From positions 1 through 56,158 of the forward strand of contig DASQGZ010000015.1 of NCBI GenBank assembly GCA_035632315.1: DNA of 56,158 bases. The letters run 5' to 3'. Made by a program: the position numbers and the translations under genes. The notes beneath the pieces were generated by a model. The model saw only the letters and a program-made list of their open reading frames with translations, ran no database searches and was not told the DNA's origin. Shown here piece after piece: positions 24,323 through 32,130 of the stretch. How positions within the stretch are numbered: the stretch's first letter is position 1; each line of letters starts with the position of its first letter. Origin of the DNA: JAFDZW01 sp035632315 (GTDB taxonomy: Bacteria; Bacteroidota; Ignavibacteria; Palsa-1295).

Positions 24323-25018
24323 ATGCTGTCCTTCGCTCTTCCGCGCATCTGCCTGCACTGTGGCGAGCGATTAAGATCGCATAAATATCCACTCGGAAAA
24401 TATCTTTGCGAAAACTGCTTGCGTGTATTCGATAATCTAAGCATTCCGAGCGCCGGCGATCTCGAAGATAAGCGATTCCGCTTTGACAAACTCCGCGCTG
24501 ATGTTTCTGTTGCAGCAGCGTTCAGGTTCTCAGAAGCTGGCAAACTTACCCAGACGCTTATCCACCATGCAAAATATAATTCGATGATGCAGATTGCGGT
24601 GAAGCTCGGCAAGATCTCCGGCCAACGGCTGCCGAGCACACTACATACATTCGATTATCTCGTCCCTATTCCATTGCACCGGACACGTCTGGCAGAGCGC
24701 GGTTATAATCAAGCAGAACGAATCGCGAAAGGACTTTCGAAATCCATTAATGTGCCTATTTCAAGAAGTACATTGCTTCGCCGGATAAAACCGACGCCGA
24801 CACAAACAGGACTCACTGCCGGCGAACGAGAAGAAAATGTCCGAGATGCATTTGCCCTCAGTGCAAATACAAATTTAAAAGGCAAGAAAGTAATATTAGT
24901 TGACGATGTCATGACGACCGGTGCGACGCTTGCCAGTGCAGCGCATGAACTTGACAAAGCCGAACCGGCTGAGATTGCAGTGGTGAGCGTGAGCGTCGTT
25001 ACCGAAATTCAAAATTAA
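24323..25018 (+). CDS. comF: ComF family phosphoribosyltransferase-like protein
   Basis: Protein of 231 aa. Residues 12-33 form a four-Cys zinc ribbon (CLHCGERL ... CENC). The C-terminal two thirds are a type I phosphoribosyltransferase domain: VPIPLHRTRLAERGYNQAE and the PRPP loop KVILVDDVMTTGATL (near residue 195). ComFC proteins take part in natural DNA uptake in transformable bacteria; in most others the role is unclear and may involve DNA repair. It lies 9 nt after uvrB, in the same direction, so co-transcription is likely. The ATG at 24323 fits the zinc-ribbon start. Confidence 0.92.
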   Translation: MLSFALPRICLHCGERLRSHKYPLGKYLCENCLRVFDNLSIPSAGDLEDKRFRFDKLRADVSVAAAFRFSEAGKLTQTLIHHAKYNSMMQIAVKLGKISGQRLPSTLHTFDYLVPIPLHRTRLAERGYNQAERIAKGLSKSINVPISRSTLLRRIKPTPTQTGLTAGEREENVRDAFALSANTNLKGKKVILVDDVMTTGATLASAAHELDKAEPAEIAVVSVSVVTEIQN

Positions 25019-25037
25019 AAATTTAATTTCCCAGTTT

Positions 25038-25071
25038 TTAATTTTACATTTTACATTTTTAATTTTACATT
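25038..25071. repeat. ATTTTACATT tandem repeat
   Basis: Three or four 10-11 bp units (TTTTTAATTTTACATTTTAC and so on) between the convergent comF and TPM genes. The same units recur at 29081 and 36171. Confidence 0.7.
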
Positions 25072-25084
25072 CGCGCGAAGCGCC

Positions 25085-25903
25085 TCACCAGCTTCCGCCG
25101 GCTCCGCCGCCGCCGAAAGAGCCGCCGCCGCCGGAAAAACCTCCGAATCCCCCGCCTGAAAAGCCGCTTCCCCCGCCGAAGCCGCCAAAGCTACTGCCAG
25201 AACCACCGCCGCCTCTGAAGATATTCGACCAAAAAAGCGCCGAAAGAAAGCCGCTCATAAATCCGTGATGCGCGCCTTGTGCCCCGACGACGGTACGGCG
25301 AAGTCCTGTTCCGATCGCGGCGCGAACGATCGCGATCAAAATAAAGATAACGATGACAAATATGAACCCATTGCCACGTTCGTTTCTGCGTGGTTGGACG
25401 ACGACAGTACCCGTACCTTTAAATTCGCCGCGCGATGCCGCTGCGATCGAATCGATCGCCGCGCTGATGCCGCCGTAATAATCGTTTTGACGAAGCGCCG
25501 GCCGCAGAATATCCCGGAAGATCACCGACGCAACAGCATCTGTCACCGTCGGCTCCATTCCGTATCCTGTTGCGATAAACCCTTGGTGATCGTTCTTCGC
25601 AAGCAGGATCACAATGCCGTTATTTTTCTTCGACTGTCCGACGTGATTTTGATTGCCGGTTTGAATCGCATAATCGCTGACATCTGCACCGCCGAGTGTA
25701 TTAACAATCACGACGACGATCTGCGTTGAAGTCGAGTCTTCATAATAGGCAAGCTTCGCTTCGAGCGATTGTTTTTGATCGGTGGAGAGCGTACCCGTCT
25801 CGTCATAGACGCGGGTCGTAAGTTTCGGAACGGCGAGATCAGCGAACGCGCTTGCAGCCAGTGAAGCAACGAACGCGAGAACAAGTAAGATTTGACGGTG
25901 CAT
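25085..25903 (-). CDS. TPM domain membrane protein (YgcG-like)
   Basis: Protein of 272 aa. The signal peptide (HRQILLVLAFVASLAASAFA) is followed by the TPM domain: YDETGTLSTDQKQSLEAKL, STQIVVVIVNTLGG, NNGIVILLAKNDHQGFIATGYGMEPTVTDAVA. A transmembrane segment (GFIFVIVIFILIAIV) is near residue 175, and the last 50 residues are a GGGSFGGGG-type tail ending AGGSW. TPM domains occur in photosystem II repair proteins of plants and in envelope proteins of bacteria; the bacterial function is unknown. The start is ATG 25903 by signal peptide; a longer frame begins at 25942. It is convergent with comF. Confidence 0.92.
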   Translation of the reverse strand: MHRQILLVLAFVASLAASAFADLAVPKLTTRVYDETGTLSTDQKQSLEAKLAYYEDSTSTQIVVVIVNTLGGADVSDYAIQTGNQNHVGQSKKNNGIVILLAKNDHQGFIATGYGMEPTVTDAVASVIFRDILRPALRQNDYYGGISAAIDSIAAASRGEFKGTGTVVVQPRRNERGNGFIFVIVIFILIAIVRAAIGTGLRRTVVGAQGAHHGFMSGFLSALFWSNIFRGGGGSGSSFGGFGGGSGFSGGGFGGFSGGGGSFGGGGAGGSW

Positions 25904-25944
25904 AGTGCCGAGTGCAACACTTCGCGAATGCAAGAGATTCAATA

Positions 25945-26095
25945 GGGCGGGGTTAAGAGTTGGGTCTTAAAGGTTGGGGTATCGGGTTTCAGGTGTCGGG
26001 TGTCTGGATGTCATTGCGAGGACTGCGCTGAGATGATCTTGAATTTACAGAAATATTTCCGCGCAGTCCGTGGCAATCTAAAATCTTGAAAATGA
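25945..26095. repeat. Composite repeat: minisatellite plus half palindromic element
   Basis: 25945-26006 is the GGTTGGGGTATCGGG-type unit; 26008-26095 matches the first 85 bases of the 19732 element (ATGTCATTGCGAGGACTGCG ... GCAATCTAAAATCTTGAA). The second half is absent. It fills the gap before the IgGFc-like gene. Confidence 0.8.
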
Positions 26096-26114
26096 TTTGC
26101 ACCTTCGAGGTCGA

Positions 26115-29009
26115 TCAATTCTTCATCACTTCCGCACTTCTGACAATCGCACCGGACGACACGCGCAGAACATACAGCCCTGATGGCAGCAGTGGCAGCG
26201 GCAGTGCGCCACTCGAGATATTATTCCATTCGGTGATCTTTCTGCCAAGCAGGTCGAATAACTCTGCGCGAGGACTGACTATGAGATCGTTCGACAGCTC
26301 GACGACAAGATTGCCATTGTGAATATATGCGACGAGATCGCTATTCTCCGTTGCCGCAGCGCGAACGCCGTTAGTCGAAGATCTGCCGGTTAATTTCGAA
26401 ACATCTTTTATCTCGTTCGCGAATTTGCTCGGGATATCGGTTTTCCAATTGATCGTCGAACTGTAATACCCTTCCGCCTGCGGCTTAAAACAGACGTCCA
26501 TCGTAATGGACGCGCCTGCGATAAGCAACATCGGCAAATGCACGCCGCTTGTATTTGAGTCGATGCTGAAATTTATCGGATCGGTCAGATCAAGCCCTGT
26601 AAGTGTGAACGGGAGTGTACCGATATTTTTAACATACACCGACCGGCAATCCGAACCGCCGGGTTTTGTTATTGCGAATGCAGTATCGGATGCAAAAATC
26701 AAGCCCACCCCTCCCGTGCCTTTTAAAAGATAACTAATAGTTCGGCCGCAAGAATCTTTCAGAATCAACTTTCCTTCGAATAAACCTGTATCGTTCGGGG
26801 TAAAGACCGGAAGAAAGTTATAACTCTCGGTTGGGTGAATTGCAACAGGTATTCCAAGAGGCTGCATCCAGAACACGCTGTTGGGATTAGGTTGGATATA
26901 AAGCGAATCGATCTTATGCGTAACATGGTCATTATTAATGACAGCGACAAGTCCTTGTGAATGAGATCCTACTTCTGTAGAAGTAAAATTGATCGTATCA
27001 TTCCCGGTAATATTTACAAAAGAGCTCTTGGAAAGTAACCCCAAACGAGGTACAGGCGATCTCACATTGATCAATAACGGCACGCCCGCATTATCATATA
27101 TCTCGATGCTCGCATTCATCGAATCGAGCGGGTTATTCGGACTGACCGTGAAACAATAACTCGTTTGCGTGCCGTCGAGAATGATCTCGCCCGGACTGAT
27201 ATTCTGTCCGTCGGAGATGGACGCATTCACCGACGGCGGCGGCGTATTGACATAACGGTTCGTCGAGTAATCGAGCAGCTCGATGTATCGAATGTAATGT
27301 TTAACGACGCCGGTATCGCTGACGCAAACGCGGACGGAGCCGCACTCATCTTGCGTGGTAACAGAAAGCGTCGAATGCGGTACGAGCCCCTGCTCGCTGT
27401 ATGCCGCTCCCGCCGGATGCGCGTACTCCCAGTAATAATCGTCGCCGTCATTATCACCGAGCTCCTTGTTGACGTCCCATCCCCACATCCCATAACTATA
27501 AAGCATAAACGGAACATGGTAATCGGTGCGGCTTGCTGTCGCCGTGTTATATGCGTAATACGATCCTTGATCGGATGCCATCGTCAACCCAATTAGATCG
27601 TCGCCGCCGGGGATCGTACTCCATAATTTTTTTATCGCAAGGCCTGATTGTTTGATCCCGACAGGAGCTTTACCATCGTGAATGATCATAATGGAATCGT
27701 TATTATAATCGACGCTGCGGCAAATGAGGCTGATAAAATTCGACGTCTGCGTTACCAGTCCCGGCGGCGGAACATACCAACTATATTCGTTCTGCCAATG
27801 TGAGCGCGGAACGACGACCATTTCTTCGGGCGCAGGAAACGGCGGCGCACTGCTTTGCATCCGCTGATCGACCATTTCGACCGAGATCAATGTGTTGTCG
27901 GTCGAATGCGCATTCGACGGCACAGTGATCGACTCGACACGCGCGGGCGGCAACGCAAACGCCGTCGCTGTATATTTCCCATTATTGCCATCAAAAATAA
28001 GATTGCTCACCGGTGGTTTCGCCGGTGTGAGTTCGGGAATAACGCCGGTGAAAAAACGATACTCATCGCCTTCGCCCGATGTCGTCGAACCGGGTGAATC
28101 CAAGAACGGGATCGTAAAATATCCGAGCGAATCCCAACATTCAACCGGCAGCATTTGCTCGACCATATAATTGCGCGCATCGGAATGCCCGCTCGATGAC
28201 TGCCCGGGCGTGGGGTCGCTGGCATCAACGAATGCATTTTCGTTGCCGGCGATAACAACGATCGGCTTGTCGGCGATGATCGTCGTGCCGGAAAGATCGC
28301 AGTTCGGATCGTTCGCCTGCGACTTGACCATAAAACACTGGCCTTGATTAAAGGCGACGTGAAACGGGGTTGGTATGTGCGGCGAACCGTCGCCACAGCT
28401 TGCGCCGACTTCGATCCGCTTTGTCGTTGCGCTTGGCGTAATATCTACGGTCGTCCCATTGTACGGCGCAATGATCATAAAATAGCTCGACGCATCTTCG
28501 AACGTACTGTCGCCGCCGACGCCATTGACGTTATCGTGATAACTTTGCACGACATAATTTCTTCCGAGGCATTGCGTCGGCAGCGCAAGATACGACCCGC
28601 CGGAACAGGCGCCCATACTGAAGTACTGTACGGTCACGGGTTTATCGGCAGTGATGTGAGCGGCGCGCCATTCCTGCAATTCGCCCGGCTCGCTCATTCG
28701 CATCTGAAGTGTATCGAGCTTGACGGCATACGTCGTATGTGCGGCAATAAAATAGTGCTCGCTCGTATCTTCGGATCCCGTTTTCGGATTATAATACTTT
28801 ATGGCAAAATGGTTATCGCTCGTGCTTGAGATCAGCGCGTACGAGGCGTATGCTTTGAACGAATTATTGGCAAGATGCGGCGTAAGTGTCTGGTACGACG
28901 GAAAGAGCAAACCAAGATAAAAATCGCGGCCCTCGCTCGGGATGCCCTGAGCGAATACTGATAACGGCATCAACAAAAATGCTGTCAATAATACAACTCG
29001 CTTCTTCAT
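26115..29009 (-). CDS. T9SS secreted protein with IgGFc-binding-like N-terminal domain
   Basis: Protein of 964 aa with signal peptide MKKRVVLLTAFLLMPLSVFAQG. Residues 25-450 resemble the IgGFc-binding N-terminal domain (GIPSEGRDFYLGLLFP at the start, then HITADKPVTVQYFSMG, GRNYVVQSYHD, IADKPIVVIAGNENAFVD), seen in many large exported proteins of this phylum. Residues about 660-870 hold a choice-of-anchor D/ASH-like beta-sandwich (KNIGTLPFTLTGLDLTDPINF, LIAGASITMDVCFKP). The T9SS sorting domain is at the end (AELFDLLGRKITEWN, LPSGLYVLRVSSG). IgG binding is not implied for an environmental bacterium; adhesion or scaffolding is a better guess. TAACTTTG lies about 50 nt upstream. Confidence 0.88.
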   Translation of the reverse strand: MKKRVVLLTAFLLMPLSVFAQGIPSEGRDFYLGLLFPSYQTLTPHLANNSFKAYASYALISSTSDNHFAIKYYNPKTGSEDTSEHYFIAAHTTYAVKLDTLQMRMSEPGELQEWRAAHITADKPVTVQYFSMGACSGGSYLALPTQCLGRNYVVQSYHDNVNGVGGDSTFEDASSYFMIIAPYNGTTVDITPSATTKRIEVGASCGDGSPHIPTPFHVAFNQGQCFMVKSQANDPNCDLSGTTIIADKPIVVIAGNENAFVDASDPTPGQSSSGHSDARNYMVEQMLPVECWDSLGYFTIPFLDSPGSTTSGEGDEYRFFTGVIPELTPAKPPVSNLIFDGNNGKYTATAFALPPARVESITVPSNAHSTDNTLISVEMVDQRMQSSAPPFPAPEEMVVVPRSHWQNEYSWYVPPPGLVTQTSNFISLICRSVDYNNDSIMIIHDGKAPVGIKQSGLAIKKLWSTIPGGDDLIGLTMASDQGSYYAYNTATASRTDYHVPFMLYSYGMWGWDVNKELGDNDGDDYYWEYAHPAGAAYSEQGLVPHSTLSVTTQDECGSVRVCVSDTGVVKHYIRYIELLDYSTNRYVNTPPPSVNASISDGQNISPGEIILDGTQTSYCFTVSPNNPLDSMNASIEIYDNAGVPLLINVRSPVPRLGLLSKSSFVNITGNDTINFTSTEVGSHSQGLVAVINNDHVTHKIDSLYIQPNPNSVFWMQPLGIPVAIHPTESYNFLPVFTPNDTGLFEGKLILKDSCGRTISYLLKGTGGVGLIFASDTAFAITKPGGSDCRSVYVKNIGTLPFTLTGLDLTDPINFSIDSNTSGVHLPMLLIAGASITMDVCFKPQAEGYYSSTINWKTDIPSKFANEIKDVSKLTGRSSTNGVRAAATENSDLVAYIHNGNLVVELSNDLIVSPRAELFDLLGRKITEWNNISSGALPLPLLPSGLYVLRVSSGAIVRSAEVMKN

Positions 29010-29059
29010 AACGGCAAAGAGGGTGACTTAAGACAACTGTATAAACCATCGAGGAGGGG

Positions 29060-29067
29060 CAAAGTTA
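29060..29067 (-). promoter_or_regulatory. TAnnTTTG promoter box of the IgGFc-like gene
   Basis: TAACTTTG on the minus strand, ending 50 nt before the ATG at 29009. Confidence 0.5.
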
Positions 29068-29080
29068 CAAGGCGATGGCA

Positions 29081-29118
29081 TTTAATTTTACATTTTACAT
29101 TTTGCATTTTACATTTTT
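29081..29118. repeat. ATTTTACATT tandem repeat
   Basis: Units as at 25038 and 36171 (TTTACATTTTACATTTTGCA and so on), between the divergent IgGFc-like and MgtC genes. Confidence 0.7.
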
Positions 29119-29139
29119 ATTTCTTCGTAAATTAGAGGT

Positions 29140-30432
29140 ATGAAGCAGTTACTGGGCGTGGAAGAATCGAAAATGATCGTGGATTTTGTTCTGACGGTCG
29201 TGTTCTCGCTCTTGATCGGGATCGAGCGTAATAATCAGCTTGCCGAGAACGAACGCGAAAAAGTCTTCGGCACCGACCGCACATTCGCGTTCATCTCTAC
29301 GCTCGGCTACATCCTTTTTATCATCACGCCGCATGATCTTACGGCATATCTTTCCGGATTTTTCGTCATCGGCGCACTGCTCGTTGGCTATTATGTCATC
29401 CGGTTGAAGACCGAAGGATATTTCGGAATGACAGCGGTGATCCTCGCATTACTGATGTATGCGCTGCCCGCATTTATCATTACCGAACCGCGATGGTTCT
29501 CGCTGCTGGTGATCGTGATCGTGATGACGCTCTCGGAGATCAAGTCGCAGATCAAAGCATTTTCGACGAAGCTCATCGGAACGGAATTTCTGACGCTCTC
29601 GAAATTTTTGATCATCACCGGTGTGATCCTGCCGCTCGTGCCAACCGAGATCGTTATTCCCTATCTCAACATTTCGCCGCACCGCCTCTGGGTTGCGATC
29701 GTCGTGATCTCGAGCATTTCGTATGTCAGCTATCTTCTGCGCAAATTTATTTTTCCGAATGCGGGGTTATTGCTCTCCGGAATTCTCGGCGGACTCTATA
29801 GCAGCACGGCTACGATCTTTATTTTATCGCGCAAGAGCAAAGATGTACCGGGCAACATATATGAATATACATCGGCGATCCTTGCGGCGAACACGCTGCT
29901 GTTCTTGCGGGTCTGGATCATCATTTTTGTTTTCAACGAACCTCTCGCACTTGCGACAATGCCGCATTTTACATTTTTATTCCTTGCCGGAGCTGCCATT
30001 ACGTATTCGATGTATCGGAAAGAGAAATCGTCGAAAACTCCCGCATCGTCAACAGGTATTATGGATAGTAATCCGCTCGAGCTGAAGATCGCCATTATCT
30101 TTGCGATCTTGTATGTGGTCTTCTCATTCGTTACCAGTTACACCGTCGCGCAGTACGGAATGGCAGGGCTGACCGTATTATCATACGTTGTTGGCTTGAC
30201 AGATATCAACCCGTTCATTATTAATTTATATCAATCACATGCAACGACGCTCACGTCCTCGATGATGGCGCAGGCGACGATCAATGCCGTTGCGGGAAAT
30301 ACTATTTTACACGGAGTCTATTCACTTATCCTCTGCGGAAAAGAACTCCGCAAACCGCTCGTCACAGGCTATGGTATTCTCGGTCTTGCTGTCGTAGCGG
30401 TGTCGGTCGCGATCGGGTTGGGATGGATGTAA
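29140..30432 (+). CDS. MgtC/SapB and DUF4010 domain membrane protein
   Basis: Integral membrane protein of 430 aa with about 12 hydrophobic segments. Residues 10-130 are the MgtC/SapB-type N-terminal domain (LLIGIERN near residue 27 is its signature, followed by RTFAFISTLGYIL), and the rest is DUF4010 (GTEFLTLSKFLIITGVILPLVP, GILGGLYSSTATIFILSRKS). MgtC proteins are linked to magnesium limitation and ATP-synthase control in some pathogens; the two-domain form is widespread, without an established function. An in-frame ATG at 29173 (MIVDFVLTVVF) is an alternative start. The gene ends 2 nt before the end of the convergent cysteine dioxygenase gene. Confidence 0.92.
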   Translation: MKQLLGVEESKMIVDFVLTVVFSLLIGIERNNQLAENEREKVFGTDRTFAFISTLGYILFIITPHDLTAYLSGFFVIGALLVGYYVIRLKTEGYFGMTAVILALLMYALPAFIITEPRWFSLLVIVIVMTLSEIKSQIKAFSTKLIGTEFLTLSKFLIITGVILPLVPTEIVIPYLNISPHRLWVAIVVISSISYVSYLLRKFIFPNAGLLLSGILGGLYSSTATIFILSRKSKDVPGNIYEYTSAILAANTLLFLRVWIIIFVFNEPLALATMPHFTFLFLAGAAITYSMYRKEKSSKTPASSTGIMDSNPLELKIAIIFAILYVVFSFVTSYTVAQYGMAGLTVLSYVVGLTDINPFIINLYQSHATTLTSSMMAQATINAVAGNTILHGVYSLILCGKELRKPLVTGYGILGLAVVAVSVAIGLGWM

Positions 30433-30434
30433 GT

Positions 30435-31031
30435 TTATACTGCGTGCGTTTCTTTTTCTCGGACCAAATTCTTATACGAAAAACATTTTACTTCGACAGC
30501 GCGAATACATCGTTCGTCTTTCGGGATGATGGCGAACGCATCGTCGGTCACATGATAAATATCTCCTTTGTGCACATCAAAGACGCGGACATCGCTTGTC
30601 GGTGGGGAATAAATATGCAAGCCGATATATGGCGCATCCGATGAAATGTTTTGGAGCGAGTGGATCATTCCGGCAGTCAGCTGTTTGAAATCGCCGCTTC
30701 GTATTGTTGTCTGCTCGAAGAGTTCGAGGCAGCCGTCATTCAATCGGTATTCGAAGTGCTCGATCTCGCCGCCGTAGGAATATACAATGCCGACGGCTTC
30801 GCCGTGATCGTGCACATCGCACCAGCCGCCGCGCGGCCAGCAGCCGATGATCATTTCGTACTCATCGGTGAGCTTGAGCATCGTCCTGCCATACGGAAAA
30901 ACACCTTCGGCAAGTGCGGCGATCTCAGCTTCGCTCGGAAGATATTCTTGCAAGATCCGTTCGAGCGTTTGTGGCGAATAATCTGCCGCGCTGTCGAGTG
31001 CCTGTGTTAATAATTCGATCGTTGATGCCAT
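30435..31031 (-). CDS. Cysteine dioxygenase family protein
   Basis: Protein of 198 aa with a cupin fold. Non-heme Fe(II) enzymes of this family oxidise the thiol of cysteine or 3-mercaptopropionate to the sulfinate. The metal ligands are His74 and His76 (GWCDVHDHGEAVG) and His124 (AGMIHSLQN). Tyr141 (GLHIYSPP) matches the Tyr that in mammals is crosslinked to Cys93; position 81 here is Gly, as in many bacterial forms, so the Cys-Tyr crosslink cannot form. ATG 31031 is preceded by TAAATTTG ending only 8 nt upstream, again suggesting a near-leaderless mRNA. An upstream in-frame ATG (31130) is rejected on that ground. Substrate preference is not decidable by eye. Confidence 0.92.
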   Translation of the reverse strand: MASTIELLTQALDSAADYSPQTLERILQEYLPSEAEIAALAEGVFPYGRTMLKLTDEYEMIIGCWPRGGWCDVHDHGEAVGIVYSYGGEIEHFEYRLNDGCLELFEQTTIRSGDFKQLTAGMIHSLQNISSDAPYIGLHIYSPPTSDVRVFDVHKGDIYHVTDDAFAIIPKDERCIRAVEVKCFSYKNLVREKETHAV

Positions 31032-31039
31032 TAATGACA

Positions 31040-31047
31040 CAAATTTA
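31040..31047 (-). promoter_or_regulatory. TAnnTTTG promoter box of the cysteine dioxygenase gene
   Basis: TAAATTTG on the minus strand; 8 nt (TGTCATTA) separate it from the ATG. Confidence 0.55.
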
Positions 31048-31135
31048 TAAAACGAACATACAATAATCGGCGGCAAAGAACTCCCCAAAAAAATACAAGT
31101 AGCGGAAGTGGATAGTTTAGAAGAAAACATCCAAT

Positions 31136-31264
31136 GATGTCATTGCGAGCACATTCGCTTCACTCAGTGTAAACTCCGCGAAGCAATCTAAAATCTTGAC
31201 CGGCAGCTCAATTTCGAGATTCTAGATTGCTTCGTCGGACTATCGTCCTCCTCGCAATGACATC
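31136..31264. repeat. Dispersed palindromic element (TGTCATTGCGAG family)
   Basis: Starts GATGTCATTGCGAGC, contains GAAGCAATCTAAAATCTTGA then its inverted counterpart GATTCTAGATTGCTTCG, and ends CTCGCAATGACATC. The two ends pair, so it can form a long hairpin. It makes up most of the gene-free stretch 31032-31355; the rest holds the plsY terminator. Confidence 0.8.
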
Positions 31265-31284
31265 TTTTTGAAATTGATCCACTC

Positions 31285-31330
31285 CCCAAAAACAACACAG
31301 CCGCCGGAAATAAATTTCGCAGCGGCTGCA
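31285..31330 (-). terminator. Intrinsic terminator of plsY
   Basis: On the minus strand, stem CAGCCGC / GCGGCTG (31328-31322 with 31304-31298) around a 17-nt loop, then TGTTGTTTTTG. Confidence 0.65.
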
Positions 31331-31355
31331 TCGGTATATGAGAGAAAAATCTTTG

Positions 31356-32033
31356 TTACGCGCTTCGTCCGAAACGGATGATATGCAATTTCTCGAACTT
31401 GTTCTCCGTACGCGAAAGCAGGCGTCCGATATTCGTGCGATGACGATAGATCAGGAACACCGCGATCCCGATAGCGCCTAAGATCAGCGTATGGTATCCG
31501 TAGATATCGACGCCGAACACGTTCTGGCGAACGAACATCGTCGTCGGGAACATGATCGCCGCGCTGATCGAGCCGAGCGATACATACCCCGAAGCGAAGA
31601 GCACGAGCAGGAAAATTCCGACAGCGACTCCCGTCTCGACCGGTGCGATCGTCAGGAGCATTCCGAGCGTCGTGTTAATTCCTTTGCCGCCCTTCCAGCC
31701 GGCAAAACACGTATAACTATGTCCGATCACTGCGGCAGCGCCGGCAAAAAATCTGAACACGGTGATGTCCTGGAACGGCGTATGATTATGGAATGGAAGC
31801 CCGTTGAAAATGTAGGTTGCGACAAGCACGGCAGCGACGCCTTTTGCAATATCTAAGAGTTGGATGAGCGAGCCGAGTTTCCAGCCGAGGACGCGGAAGG
31901 CATTCGTCGAGCCCATATTACCCGAGCCTTTCGTCCGTAAGTCGAACCCGCGAAAGTGCTTGCTGATGATGACTCCGAAGGGTATTGCCCCGAGAAAATA
32001 CCCGATCGAGATAACGAACAGAATACTTACCAT
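31356..32033 (-). CDS. plsY: Glycerol-3-phosphate acyltransferase PlsY
   Basis: Integral membrane enzyme of 225 aa that transfers the acyl group from acyl-phosphate to glycerol-3-phosphate, the first step of phospholipid synthesis. All three PlsY motifs are visible: GYFLGAIPFGVIISK and GSGNMGSTNAFRVLG near the start, and GHSYTCFAGWKGGKG near residue 105. Further on are GIAVFLIYRHRTNIGRLL. About 5-6 membrane segments fit the family, and the length is standard. No plsX is next to it, so the acyl-phosphate supplier is elsewhere. ATG 32033 fits the first hydrophobic helix directly. It is followed by a terminator. Confidence 0.95.
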   Translation of the reverse strand: MVSILFVISIGYFLGAIPFGVIISKHFRGFDLRTKGSGNMGSTNAFRVLGWKLGSLIQLLDIAKGVAAVLVATYIFNGLPFHNHTPFQDITVFRFFAGAAAVIGHSYTCFAGWKGGKGINTTLGMLLTIAPVETGVAVGIFLLVLFASGYVSLGSISAAIMFPTTMFVRQNVFGVDIYGYHTLILGAIGIAVFLIYRHRTNIGRLLSRTENKFEKLHIIRFGRSA

Positions 32034-32130
32034 CTATATATAAATAAACTCGTTGTCAGTTGAATTCAGTATAACGTAAAGGGAGGGAATAAGATTCAAG
32101 AAGTTGGATTTGGGATGTCACTTGTCGTTC

